Shown in pieces: positions 11,412 to 23,399 of a stretch of 64,000 nt of DNA. Below the pieces are notes generated by a model that was given only the letters and a program-made list of their open reading frames with translations, was not told the origin of the DNA and did not search any database. This stretch comes from Brachionus manjavacas (taxonomy: Eukaryota > Rotifera > Eurotatoria > Ploima > Brachionidae). The DNA lies in the NCBI GenBank assembly GCA_019054805.1, contig JAHQIY010000014.1, positions 806,001-870,000 of the forward strand, in the 5' to 3' direction. Both the position numbers and the translations under genes were made by a program. Within the stretch, counting starts at the first letter, position 1. Every line of letters begins with the position of its first letter.

Positions 11412-12824
11412 TTTTAATTAAAATAAAAAATATTCGATGATTATTTTTGAAAAATGAAAAAAATTCTATAAAAGAAAATTTGATAAATATAAAGAAAAAT
11501 GCTTGGTTGCTTTTTGGTTGTTTTTTTTCCAGTATTTATATGAGGCTTTTTTAATTTTTAATTTTGTATTGAAAAGCTAAGAAAAATTGTATCTTGGTAC
11601 AAACAAATTTGATTTTTTCTATCTTTCGTGAACTAGTGAGACAATTTTTTTTTAAATCGTTGATAAATGGCAAAACATTTTCTTGCGAAAGTGATGCGTC
11701 AAATGAATAAATGGAAAAATGGCATTTGAGGGTACCATTTAGTATTTAAACAAAATTAAGTAATGTGTAGGCTAAGAATTCTGAATGATACGCTTCATTT
11801 AAAACACATGTTTTTTTTTTGTTTAATTTAAAATTAAAAAAATTTAAAATGATTTTTAGAGACTTGTATTTAAAGGAATTGTGTATAGCCTATCTTGTTT
11901 AAAATTTAGTCCAAGCTAGAGTAACTAATGAAGTATTTATTTCCGAATCGAAGTTTGTATTTGTTGTGTTTGATTGACAACCATGTCTTTTGAGATCAAT
12001 AAACAAAATTGATAAAATCATATATTTTCAATAAATTTTTGATCATCTAAATATTCGATTGCTAAGTTTGTGTATTTTTTTTTATTGATCAATTAACAAT
12101 TAGCATCTTTGAAACTAAAAAACTTTATAAATTCAAGAATACTTGATTTTTTTTGCAGAGTTGGAATTTGCGGACAAATTTTTTGATATTTGCTCAAATG
12201 TTAACCTTATAAACTTTAAAATTAAATTTCAATATAATTTGACAACATGATTTTAAATTTTACACATGTACTCAATGAAGTAAATTGTCACTTTTTTTTT
12301 ATTGAAAATTGTATTTTATTAGCCATGCTATTAATCAAATTGATAAGTAATTTTTACCTTAAAAAATTACTCAAATACTTTTATTAAAAAATTTAAAAAA
12401 ACTATTAATTAATTGAAAATAAGACAAAAAATATTTCCATTAAATTTGTCTTTGAAAATATACACATTGTTAATATTAAATGAAGATATAAATAATTTTA
12501 ATAATTCAAAATTTTTTACCACTCAGTCAATTTTATGCGAACATAAAGATTATACAAAAACTCTGTACATTATTAATAATAATGCAATCAAAAAAAAAAA
12601 AAGAAACTTGAAGAAACTTATAAACAAAATTTTAATTTTTAGACTTTTTTTCTTATTCTCAACATAAAAGATATCAAGTTGAAATTATCATATTGTTCTC
12701 TAGCTCGATTATCTTTTCCACCACAAAAATTAGCTATATTTTTTCTAGAACCTATGTTTCTATGTTTTTTTTTTTATCAAATTAAGGTTTAAATTTCAAA
12801 TTTAGACTAATTTTTTAGTTGAAA
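11412..12824. other. Intergenic between divergent CAP-EF-hand and SNX3 genes
   Basis: AT-rich, about 1.4 kb. It must hold both promoters. A 3' splice acceptor-like pyrimidine run with AG (12817-12818) sits 6 bp before the SNX3 start codon. An open stretch at 12413-12667 is composed of Lys, Asn, Ile and Phe codons and looks like chance AT-rich reading frame. Confidence 0.5.
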
Positions 12825-13505
12825 ATGAGCGCTCAGCCTGCCACCACTGCCCGCATTTCCATTCGACCACAAACACTGCGCGAAGCATATGACCCGCCGG
12901 CAAATGTGCTCGAAGTGGACGTAATAAACCCGGAAACCCACGGCATAGCCGGCAAACGCTACACTGACTACGAAGTTCGACTAAGAGTAAATTTTCTTTT
13001 ATTTGAGTGGCAAAGTTGATTTTTCTAAACTATTTTGGATAGACCAACTTGCCAGTATTTAAGACCAAAGAGTCAAGTGTAAGAAGAAGATTTAGTGACT
13101 TTGAATGGCTGAGAAATGAACTGGAAAAAGGAAGCAAGGTATTTTGATTAAATTATTTATTTTTTTTTGTATAATTAAATTGGTTTAAAATTTCTTTTAA
13201 TATTTATTTTATTTCAATTAGATCGTAGTTCCTTTGCTACCGTCTAAGGCATGGAAGCGGCAATTGCCATTCCGGAGTGATGATGGAATTTTTGAAGACG
13301 AGTTCATTGAAGAAAGAAGAAAGGGTTTAGAGCAATTTATCAACAAGTAATTTAAAATTTATTTTTAAATTTAAATGAAAAATTTAATTTTTGTTTTAGA
13401 GTGGCATGTCATCCGCTGGCTCAAAACGAAAGATGCTTACACATTTTCCTACTCGACCCGTCAATAGACAGAAGCTATACCCCAGGCAAAGTCCGAAACA
13501 CATAA
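12825..13505 (+). CDS. SNX3: Sorting nexin-3 (PX domain)
   Basis: Four exons: 12825-12986, 13043-13138, 13222-13346, 13400-13505, with consistent phases (0, 0, 2), giving 162 residues, the same length as human SNX3. The whole protein is a PX domain with a short N-terminal tail. Hallmarks are the RRRFSDFEWL block, which carries the Arg that contacts the 3-phosphate of PI3P, the proline-rich LLPSKAWKRQLPF loop, and ERRKGLEQFINKVACHPL. SNX3 binds PI3P on early endosomes and works with retromer in recycling cargo such as Wntless; that role is family knowledge. ATG 12825 follows an unpaired AG acceptor at 12817-12818. A polyadenylation signal AATAAA lies at 13733-13738. A diverged copy follows at 14099. 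Confidence 0.95.
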
Positions 13506-14098
13506 AAACTTTTATTTGGATGAAGATATTTTTTTGATTTTTTTAATGTCAAAACTAGAAATTTTGTAGCACCTGACTTATTTTCCATAGGTTATCATGT
13601 TGAGACATCAATGGACACTTTGGTTATTTTTTCTTATTCGGCATTTGCATTTTTATGTTGAAATTGTCCAAACTTTTTGCTCGAAGAATTTTTTGTCTTT
13701 ATTCGTAAAAATTAAAATGTATAAAGATTTTGAATAAAGTTATTTAAAAAAAAATTAACTTTTGAATGCGTTCAAAACTAGGAAAAGTTCTCATGTCATG
13801 TGATTTTTGAATCAGATTGGCTTTAATATAGTGTATATTGGCATAGCCCTAAATGAATAATAATTCACCAATTTCGAATAAATAAAATTTAAATTTTATT
13901 CATAAATTATAATGACTAAATTCATAAGTAAAAAACAAAAACTCAATAGTCATAGGTATGAAGAACAAATCCACATCTAGTATTATCTAAATTGGTTTGT
14001 AAATAAGCGTTCACTTTATCATTAATTAATAGTTATCATGTGAAAAGTTGTTTTTTGTAGATTTTAAATTTTTTTTAAATCTTATTCAGATACTAAAA
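13506..14098 (+). other. Spacer between the two SNX3-type genes
   Basis: 593 bp holding the 3'UTR of SNX3 (AATAAA at 13733) and presumably the promoter of the second copy. No coding sequence is seen. Confidence 0.6.
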
Positions 14099-14714
14099 AT
14101 GAGTTTTAGTCAAAATTTGAGCGGTGATAATTACGGACAAACGACTAAAAACAGCCAAGTGCTGATTGAGGTCTCCGAACCGCAGAACCATGCTATTGGC
14201 AACAAAAAATTTACCGACTACCTCGTCAAAACAAAAGTAGGCACCTATTTAAGAGTGTTTTCTGCTTTTTCTTGATCATCTTTTTATTTATTGATCACAA
14301 AAGACAACACTATCGGTTTTCAAATCAAAAGAGTTTTCAGTGCGTCGAAGATTTAGTGATTTTGAGTACCTAAAACAAAAAGTCGAAGAGAAATTAAAAG
14401 TTGCATTTTTTTACTAATAAAATACAAAGAGACATTTTTTGTTTAATTTTTTTTTCGTCAACTAGATAAAAGCTCCTGCATTGCCGGACAAAGCTTGGAA
14501 AAGACAAATTCCATTTATGAAAGAAACTTTGTTTGACGATTCTTTTTTGGAAGAAAGAAGAAGAGCATTAGAGCAATTTATAAACAAGTAGCTTAATTTT
14601 GTTGATTTGAAAATAAATTCTTAATTTTCATTTAGCATTTCTGAGCATCCCCTGGTACAGAGCGACAAATTATGGGTATCATTTCTACAAGATGACGAAT
14701 TTGTCAAAAATTGA
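14099..14714 (+). CDS. Diverged SNX3-like PX protein (tandem paralogue)
   Basis: Four exons: 14099-14236, 14304-14399, 14466-14587, 14636-14714, giving 144 residues. Intron positions and phases are the same as in the SNX3 gene just upstream, so this is a tandem duplicate. Exon 2 is exactly the same length (96 bp); exon 3 is one codon shorter; the N-terminus and C-terminus are shorter. RRRFSDFEYL, ALPDKAWKRQIPF and ERRRALEQFIN are kept, so phosphoinositide binding is plausible. The C-terminal SYTPGKVR-type tail of SNX3 is replaced by an acidic DDEFVKN. Reading frames are intact, so it is probably expressed, but function is inferred only from the PX fold. Confidence 0.9.
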
Positions 14715-14970
14715 ATAAATCAACTTTGAGTTTGTGAACGAGTGTTCTATGAAAAGGCAACAATTTTAATTTTCGCATTTAAAATCGTTTAACTTTCTAT
14801 TAACTTACAAAATTTGCATTAAAATTTATTTTTATAACTTAATTGCAAGCTAAAAAGCTTAATTTAAGCTAACAAAAACTTTCCAAATTTTTACATTTTT
14901 AAATGAATGCAACCCAAATTAATTGTTAAATCATTTTTAAAACTAGTTTTTTGAATAAAATTAATACATA

Positions 14971-15177
14971 ATGAATCAAACTTTACCTGGTCAGCAACCA
15001 TTTAGTTTTTTATCCATTTGCCAGAGACTTCCATGTATCCTAGCTTATCACTTGAATGCAAATTATCCGCTGTTCCTAGCAATCTTGCCTCGTGACATTT
15101 TCTTTATCTTAGCTTCAAGTCCCATATTTGTCATTTATTTGATAATCTTTAATTATTTCCAATCAATTCTAGTTTAA
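14971..15177 (+). CDS. Possible small hydrophobic protein (uncertain)
   Basis: An open frame of 68 residues from ATG 14971. It is less AT-rich than its surroundings and uses varied residues (MNQTLPGQQPFSFL at the start), with a hydrophobic C-terminal half that could be one membrane segment. I do not recognise it. No introns, no supporting neighbour. It may be chance or the relic of a repeat. Confidence 0.2.
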   Translation: MNQTLPGQQPFSFLSICQRLPCILAYHLNANYPLFLAILPRDIFFILASSPIFVIYLIIFNYFQSILV

Positions 15178-18100
15178 ATATTTTGTTTTTAGGCTTTAAT
15201 GTAACCCAAAGTGACCAAATAAAAGAGTCGCTTAATTGAAGCTCAAAAGTTAAAGCTTTCAAATTTCATATCTAGGGACACGATACGAACAATCATAAGA
15301 TAGAGAGATAATATTTGATAAAAAGTGTTGACTCCATCAAATTTAATTTCATTTTTTTCAGGACAATTTTGAAAAAAAATCAGTTTTTTAAAGTTTTTTA
15401 AATTTCTTATCAAATTTAATTTAAAATCTTAAGGCCAATAATTTAAAGTTTTATTTGCTAGAAGATAATAGCGGCTAGCGAGATAACTTTTATTGCGAAA
15501 TTTGAATATTCAAAATTTTTTTTTTAATTAAACTTTAGGAAAACTTCATATTTACTTCATTAATTGTAATGTCAAATGATTTAGCATTGTATCATCTAGA
15601 TACCATGGTATTTATTTTAAATAAAAACGTTTTAAATCTATAAATTAAAACTTTTATTGTATAAATATTTAATGTTTATTTTAGGTTTTTTTTTTTATTC
15701 GGGATTAAAAAATTTCAGAATTTTCAAATTAAAACAAAACTCTTGAGTTTATTTTTCTAAAAGCGATTAAGATTAATGTAAAATTACTGCACAGGTTAAT
15801 TAAAATATCAACGAACTATATAAACAAACATTAATTCAAATTAATGTACCATTTTTCTATCCAGGCTGGTTTATTCGGCAAAGAGCGAAAAAATTTCCAA
15901 TTCTAAAAAAAAATATTGTCAAAAATTTATTACGACAAATTTATTTTTTTAGTTCTAAGCGAACTTTAAAAAAAAATTAAAGATAAGTTAACATGAAAAT
16001 TTTACTTTAACATAGAAATAAAAAATCAGCATTTTTCTTCTAATTATTGATAAAAGATCTTTTTATTGATTCTTATCATTGTGGCTTCAAAAAATGATTA
16101 AGCTTTGTTTTTTGTTTATAAATAATTATTTGGTTGATTTTGACATACATTTAAATTAAAGCCAATTTTGTTTTTTATCAATCTAAATTTGTTAAACTTT
16201 TAAAATCCAAAAACAATCATAGTTTAATCTAATACTTGCGTATGCTAGATGCATTAGAGTCTTGCTAAGCTAGAAATTAGCGGACATTTATCTTAATATT
16301 GAATTTTTTAACTCCAATTTAGATAGGAAATAAATAATATTTTTGTTTCAATTTATGTATTTGGAGCATGAGTCAATTTAGTTCAAAAAAGCCAATATTG
16401 ATTTTGATTCTATTTCAATTCAACATAAAAAATCAAAATTTTTGAAATCAATTAAACAAAGTAAGTGGTATCGAAGTGTGGTAGCGCATGAAAATTTTGT
16501 CAAGTCATGAAATGTGATAAATCAGCAGTGGAAAATTTTTCATAAGACTCGTGTCAAAATTAATTCGTATTGATTAGAAAATAAAAGTTTCATAAGACGC
16601 TGTGTGACGGTAGCCAGAATTAGAAAGCTTTTTTTTTATTTAATTTTATTAAATTATTTTTCTTGTTAAGATATTTAAAATTCCAAAGTAAATGTTTATA
16701 TTAAAATAATGAACAAAAAAAGGTTTCAATGTTTGTTTAGAAATAATTTACGTAATTTTGGGGATTTTATATTTTTTTTTAGAATTCGTTAATATTTTAA
16801 TTGTTAATTTTTAAATATCAAGATTAAGTCGAAGTGGTTGAGCATAATCTAGCTATTTTTGCGCTTACATGGGAACCAGTGGCAAAAAATCCTAAACTTT
16901 TAAAAACATAGTCTAGTGCTTTAATGCCTGTGAATTAGAAGAGCACTTAATATGTTTTTCAATTAATTAGCACTAAATTAAAATTTTATTTTGTCAAAAT
17001 TTTTTATTTATTTTTAAAAATAATTCAATGACGCAATAAACTAAAAATAGAACAAGAATAGGTCATTGAATTGCTTGCGGGCTGTAACAATTGTTCCTTT
17101 TCAATCTTAGATCATTACGATGACATCTTAGTGAGCCATAAACCAGCCACCATAGCTTAATTGGATCAATGATCTTTTGTTCTAAAAACTCAGGAATAAA
17201 ATTATGATTTTTGATAAATAAGGAAAATCGATAATCTCAATAGACCAAAGGCTATGTCGAAAAAAAAGTGTTTATAATTAAATGTAGGCCAGAGAAGCTT
17301 TGGACATTTAGAATGTAGAATATTATTTTGATACCGTTCAAGGTATTTAGGCTAACCTATTAAGCTTTTTGTTTTTCTATTCCAGTTTTTGAAAATGAAT
17401 TATTTTCCTATTTGAGTAAGCTCTTGAGGACGCTCAATTTAAATTTGTAAATCAAAATCAAAATTCAGCTAGGAATCGGCACTAAATCCCAATTACACTC
17501 TCCACCTTTATTTTAGAAATAGTTCGTGAGTTTATTAATAATATTTGTCGGTGTATCAACTTCTCTAATCAAATAAATAAATCAATAATTTTGGACTAAG
17601 TTTTAACCAGAGTTTATTACTTATTAATTCCTTTTGAATTATATATTTCTTTTATTAGTTATTTTTAGTCAAAGCGTAATTCCGCATTATGCAATTTCAT
17701 CCAAAAAACTTTTCTTTTCTAAGCCAAAATTATTATTTAAAGCTGTTTTTCATTTCTTTTTTTTTTTATTTTAATTATTTCAATAATTATCAGAGAGAAA
17801 AAATTGAAAAGAAAATGCTTTGAAATCCTAAAAATAAAATTGTCACATTTTAGTTTAGTTTTAAATCTATATTTTGTTGACTTTGAGAAAAAAAGAGCAT
17901 TTTTTGTAGAATTTTTATTCACAAATATATTTCATTTTTAAAAATTATTAAAAACTTAAATCGCAAAGAAAAATCTTAAATTTCAAAAATCAATTTTTCG
18001 ATTTTTCTTCTAAGTTTGCTTCCAAATTTCTTCGAACGGCAAAAAATATGAAAAATTTTTTTTCAAAAATAAATGAGTGACGTCAAATTGGTTTGCTAAA

Positions 18101-20974
18101 ATTGTTAAGTTAATTAAAATTTTTTTCTTGTTTTCTTTTTTTTAATTTAAATAAAACAAATAAATATATTTTATTTAATCCTTTAAAATAAAAAGATGGA
18201 AAACTATAAGACAAATCTTTCTAGAATAATAAAAAAACGAGATGGATTTAGTAAGATTTGTGTTTGTGTCAATTTTCAAGATTTAAAAAAAATAATTTAA
18301 ATGTCGCATAAAACTTCCAAGTCCAGAAATCAAGTTAATTTAACAAGTCTAGTTTATTACCAAAATTTGGAATCTCCATTTTAGATATTTGTGTTACTAA
18401 GTTATTTATTTTTGCAAATAATAATTTAATAACTTCATATTTATTGTGCTTTGAAGAAATTAAAGAAAGAAATTATCAAACCTTTACTAAAAGAATTTTT
18501 TATTTTTTAATAAAAAAAATCCAAGCGGAATTTGAATTATAGAGCTCAAATTACGGTTTTCTTTAAAATTAAATGAATTCAAGACAAAAAGAAAAATAAT
18601 TTATTTAAACTTATTTGAAAAATTTTAAATATTACTTGGTATTTATTTATCAGTTTGACCATCGGAAGAACAGAATTATTCAATTTTTGCCGAGACTGTT
18701 AGCAGTTTTATTCTCTTGATGAAAAATAATTAGCGGATTATCGTAATTATAGATCTAGAATGGATAGAAAAACTTACATTTTAATTATATGAATTTTTTA
18801 TGAGAATAACTTTAGACATGGAAAATAATAATTTAAGATTTAGATTAAACAATATTTTGAAAATAATTTAATTTGAATAAGCCTAGAGCAACAGTGATTT
18901 TTGTTCTATTAAGCAAAGGTTGATTTTGAATCGAATGTGGTTTCCAGAAATTTGAATTTAGATTAACAATTTAGTTTATTTCTACACTTGTTAAGATCAA
19001 GATTTTTTTCCCTTCATTTGTAAATTTAAACAAAATTTTTCAATAAATATCAAATTTAACTCAGGACCCATTCAAACCTGCCTAAGTATTTCCCAGATTA
19101 TTCTTTAAACAAGAAATTTATAAATCATTTAAGTCCACATTTTTTATGTAGGGAAAAAAAATAATATATGACTTAACGATAGGACTAAGTCATCATTCAG
19201 CCGACCAAGGGGGTCCAAATTTTAAAACAAATATCAAGATGTCTTTATTGCTTTGGATTCAAAAATCAACTATTATTTTTTTAGCAATGATTAGCATTCA
19301 AAAATTTTGTTTATTTTGAAGAATGACAAAAAAATCAAGTTTTTACTAAACAAGTTAAAGAATAGGTTGATAGAAGTGAATTTTTCAAGATCATTTCTAA
19401 TTGCTGATGCTTTGACTTGTTTTATGAAGAAAAAATTTAAAGTCTAATTCTTTCAATTGTTTTTTAAAGCATCATTTTTTCATATTAATTTTTAAAACTA
19501 GTATCGAGCTCCTTCAGATTAAAGAATTAATCAAAATTTAAACTAAAAATCAAATGAAAATAAATTTAGCAATTAAATTGACATGACATGTATTAAGGGT
19601 TTAAAGTATTTTGGTGAATTTTGGAAAGAAAGATATGTATTTCTTCATTACTCTAAGTGGTTTTCTCGTTGAATTCCTCATCAAATTTTAACAGTTTATT
19701 TCTCCTCTAAGAGAGAATGCGTTCAATTTAATTAGATGCATCTGTGAGCGTGACGTAAAGTTTAGACTCGTTCAAGCTCCATTTACTTTGCACATTAAAT
19801 GGTGACAAAAATTAATTTCTTTGATGTGCTGATCATAAGTGTGAGATATCTTAATAAATAAACTTGAATAACTTAAGATAAAGCAGTTTTTTTTTCCTCA
19901 AGAAAAAGAATTAAAAATTTTCGGGTAGTCAGAATGAATTATGGACATGAGCATAGACTGGATCATCAATCAGTGAATAATTGATGTGCAAACAAATATT
20001 GTATAGATGATCAATAGGTCTAACTTATCGATCTTATCGATCAAACCTAAGTAGGGATTTTTTTGTTTCGAGGTTTAGTCGAACAAAGCCCGTGATGTCG
20101 ATATTCGATATTCATTCAACAGAAACTAGAAACAAATAGAACACGTAGTAGGTAAAGAAGGTTAAGAGTTGTTTGTGAACAAACTAGGACAAGCTGGATT
20201 GAAACACCGGCTAAGCCAAATCAGAATTTTTTTTATTTTTTTTGCGTAACCAAAAATAAATAGGAAAATTTCGTGTTAATTGAATGCAATTAACTTGTTT
20301 TTAAGACATGTTTTTTACATTATTTTTCCATTCCTAAAAATGTTATATTAATTTTTATTAATAACATTAAAAAATAATTTTCTGTTTACTTTTATTTACA
20401 ATCATCTCAGACAAGGAAATTAAAATAAGAATTTTTAATTTTATAACAACTTGTTGGAAGATTTTTCTCATAGTTTTTATTTATAAAGTTTTTTTGTCTT
20501 TTTTTCACCCAATTTTATATTTTTTTTTTTCACAATGAGACTTAAATCAAACACGAATAAATTATTGAAAACTAGTGTCATTTAATTTTTTACCATTTTA
20601 CTGGAATTATCGAAAAAATAATTAAAGCCCAAAAGGAACAATTTTTTAAAAATTTAAAAAAATTGATTTTTCACCTTTGTAATTTTTTAAGATGACTAAT
20701 TTAAGTCAAAAAATGTAAAAATTAAAAAAAATAGAATTTTATTAGAATAAAGATGGATCTAAAGGTTCTAACGAAAACCTTATCTTGTCAAAATTTATCA
20801 AATCGTGCATTGTTATAGAAAAGTGCAGATAACATAAAAGTTTATAGAAACATCTTTTTTGTTTTTTTTTTTTAATTTTACTATTTTTGGCGTAAAATTG
20901 AGTAAAAATTTATAAAATCGTTTTTATTTTCTGAATTCAAAAAATCTTTCTTTTCGGTCTTTTAATATTTTACC
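15178..20974. other. Large AT-rich gene-free stretch
   Basis: About 5.8 kb with no coding segment, tRNA or transposon end that I can support. A direct pair TTTCATAAGAC occurs near 16538 and 16590. One copy of the short repeat head CGAGCTCCTTCAG occurs at about 19505-19518 and links this region to the repeats at 21.9, 25.0 and 25.2 kb. Confidence 0.5.
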
Positions 20975-21024
20975 TTTTTTACGTAATTTACACAAATTCC
21001 AATGATCAAATAAACACTGTAGTG
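20975..21024 (+). repeat. Right-end fragment of ACGTAAA foldback family
   Basis: TACGTAATTTACACAAATTC followed by a block ending in ACTGTAGT matches, word for word in order, the right end at 54088-54146 and less closely those at 35185 and 7940. A possible left half with GGCGTAAAATT lies near 20890. The copy is degraded. Confidence 0.5.
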
Positions 21025-21050
21025 TGCAGGCTAGTTAATTTATTTTTGAG

Positions 21051-21221
21051 ATGGACTCGAGTTTTTTGTGTTCAGATCAATCGAAAAAAAGGTCTTATTT
21101 AAAATTTTTATTATCTAAGTGTAAATGAGAAAGCAGCCGTTCTGATGCTGGTTATAGAAGAATTAGTAAAAATGGGGAATGTTTAGATTTAGCTCTAAAT
21201 GCCCTGATTTTTTAGTTTTAT
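21051..21221 (+). pseudogene. Short coding-like relic with one in-frame stop
   Basis: From ATG 21051 the frame reads 25 codons (MDSSFLCSDQSKKRSYLKFL...) to a TGA, then continues open for about 30 codons (ESSRSDAGYRRISKNGECLD) to a TAG. The composition looks coding rather than random AT sequence. I do not recognise the family; a transposon remnant is the likeliest source. Confidence 0.3.
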
Positions 21222-21310
21222 TTATGGTGTTTTCTATTAGGCTTAAAGTTTGTATAATCGTGGTATTAGTGAAAGTGTGGTTGTGATTGATTTGAGCCGA
21301 TTTATTCATA

Positions 21311-21540
21311 TATGATGGTGTATAGCCGAATGGTTTGTGTGTAAGTCATGCAAGCAGAGGATCAAGGGTTCAAACCTTCTGAGGGTGAAAAAATCTTCAT
21401 AATATATCTGCAGTGCCTAATGTTTAAACCCCTTTCGTCATCTAAATAGGAGTACCGGCTTCGATAGGGTGACAATTGTGGTGCAGATGATCGACTCGAT
21501 GCAGTAATATCTGTGTCAGATCGGAGCAGTTCCTAAAAAA
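21311..21540 (+). mobile_element. tRNA-derived SINE, plus orientation
   Basis: The 5' part has RNA polymerase III promoter boxes in tRNA spacing: A box TAGCCGAATGG (21323-21333) and B box GGGTTCAAACC (21366-21376). No tRNA cloverleaf closes convincingly and there is a longer unrelated body to an A-rich tail at about 21533-21545 (AAAAAAAATAAG), which is the layout of a SINE rather than a tRNA gene. Confidence 0.65.
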
Positions 21541-21544
21541 AAAT

Positions 21545-21606
21545 AAGGTACTAGAAAAGGAGATGAGCACCTCCCCGTTATCCGCTGTGATAGATGAAAA
21601 GGGATT
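21545..21606 (-). repeat. LINE 3'UTR fragment, inverted copy of 527-587
   Basis: On the minus strand this reads CCCTTTT, GGATAACGGGGAGGTGCTCA and TCTCC...TCTAGTAC in the same order as 527-587 (GGATAATGGGGAGGCGCTCA). It is therefore a second copy of the tail of the retrotransposon at the window start. Confidence 0.8.
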
Positions 21607-21661
21607 AATTATTTTTTATTTTTAAATAGCGTAGATAGCTATATTTTAATTTTAAAAACTT

Positions 21662-21905
21662 TACAGATTATTTATTTGTTTATCTGTAATGAGCAAGATG
21701 GATACTTAGGCGGTTGGGTAGTTAGCCCAACGCGCTTGCAGAAGAGCCTTTGGTGTAGATGATAATTTTCAACCGCAAACTTCCCATTTTCAACTTTTCT
21801 ACTTCGAATTCCTCCAGGAGGATTCGAGCCATCGACCTTTTTCTTGCTTCACTTTTTGAACCATTACACCATCAGCTCAGAGCTATTGCTCCTTCAGATT
21901 AAAAA
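21662..21905 (-). mobile_element. tRNA-derived SINE, minus orientation
   Basis: On the minus strand, starting near 21890, the sequence reads CTGAAGGAGC, then a tRNA-like A box (TGATGGTGTAATGG) and B box (GGCTCGAATCC), then an unrelated body, and finishes CATTACAGATAAACAAATAA near 21670. The head CTGAAGGAGC and the tail ACAGATA-ACAAATAAATA both recur at 25010-25060 and 25197-25245, where the middle is missing. Confidence 0.65.
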
Positions 21906-22669
21906 TAAAATAAAAAATAAAGTTAAATATATGAGTATATTTTAAATATTCATTGATAGTCAAAGTTCAAAAGTTGTATTTTTTTTGAAGAAGTTTTAAA
22001 TGATATAAAAAAATAAAGAATATTAATTAATTGATTAAACTGTTTTTATTTTTTAAATTAAACAATAAATATATAGAATAATAAAGATACGTATTCACGT
22101 TACCTCCGGAAAATTGTTTGTTTCATTGTAGAGGTGCTGGTAATGAGTTCAATGGACCTATCTCCTAGAACGGTGATAGTAAAAAAAAGAAAAAAAAAAC
22201 AAACAAACACAAATTAAAAATCTTTTCTATTCTAAGTAATTATGTAATTTTTTTTAAACAAGTACATCTCGAATTCGAGGGGAAAAAAAAATTTATATTT
22301 TCTATTATGTAATTTTTTATTTATTTTTTTAACATCGCCAAATTTTGGCGTAATTTTTTGAAATAATTAATAATAAAATATCCTTTTGCTTGATGATCCA
22401 ATTAATAAATGATACCATTAAAAAACAAATCCAAATTTGGTACATTTCATTCATCAATCAACTTTGAATCTTTAGATTCATAATTCTTGTTTGATCTTAA
22501 TGTAGTAATTAGAGGCGAAGAATTGTCCATGTTTAAAACAAAACCAATAGCTTAATTTAGTTCTAAAATATTAATTTTGACACTTAGCTATAATTTTTAA
22601 ATAAATAAAACACTCAAAAAAAATTCTATATTAAATTTTTTTTCTATTTTTTATTTTCTTTAGTTGCAT

Positions 22670-22750
22670 TCTATCATCCCACCGGAAAGCTAGTAATAGA
22701 TATTTTTATTACACAGCAGTGTCGGTAGACTAAGCTCCAAGGAAAGTCTC
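22670..22750 (+). repeat. Dispersed repeat with CCCACCGGAAAG core, copy 1
   Basis: TCTATCATCCCACCGGAAAG recurs exactly at 23321-23340. After it both copies continue with a related stretch (GACTAAGCTCCAAG here, GGCCTAAGCTTCAAG there). Both are preceded by TTTTATTTTCTTT. Type unknown, possibly a SINE body. Confidence 0.8.
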
Positions 22751-23320
22751 CACCGTTGTTGGTTTGGTTTGAGTTTAAAAAAAAGAAAAGAACACAATGA
22801 ATAATAAGTATCAAAATTAAAGATTAACATTTCAAAATATAGATCCTTTATTATACAAATACTTTAGCAAAATCTCTTGTCTTCCTTTCTTTTAACTTAC
22901 TGCATGTGAATTTAATTCTTTTAATCTCTATTTTTATTATTATTAATTGAATAGTTTGAGAGCAGCCCTCAGGCTGTGAAGAATGGGCATCAGCCTTTTT
23001 TTCAGCCTAGCGATTTAAAAAAAGGAATAGAATAGGAGTAAATTGTGAGTAAATTAGATAAAAAGAAAATTAAAATTTTCATGCTTCTTCTTGGAACATG
23101 TTCCTGACTTGAATGAAGTTGAAATACAACGATTTAAACTTTGTTTCTTTTTGAGGAATTGAATCACATTCGTTAAGTTGATTGTGGTTTAGCCTTTTTT
23201 ACAAATAAGAACAATTACTCAGAGATTATTTTATTTATTTAATTAGTATTTATTTTAACCTATTTAAATAAAGATTTTTTTTCAACATTTTATTTTCTTT
23301 TCAATTCTATCATTGCTTTT

Positions 23321-23395
23321 TCTATCATCCCACCGGAAAGTTAGCTAATAATGGATAATCAGTGGCCTAAGCTTCAAGACAGGGGTAGTCTGTTA
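23321..23395 (+). repeat. Dispersed repeat with CCCACCGGAAAG core, copy 2
   Basis: See 22670-22750. The copies are about 650 bp apart in the same orientation, so a local duplication or two insertions are both possible. Confidence 0.8.
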
Positions 23396-23399
23396 GCAC

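Noticed and set aside
12413..12667. Plus-strand open frame of 84 codons
   Set aside because: Composition is almost only Lys, Asn, Ile, Leu and Phe from AT-rich sequence; no splice or family support.
21311..21380. A functional tRNA gene
   Set aside because: A and B boxes are present, but the arms do not form a closed cloverleaf and a longer repeat body follows; a SINE fits better.
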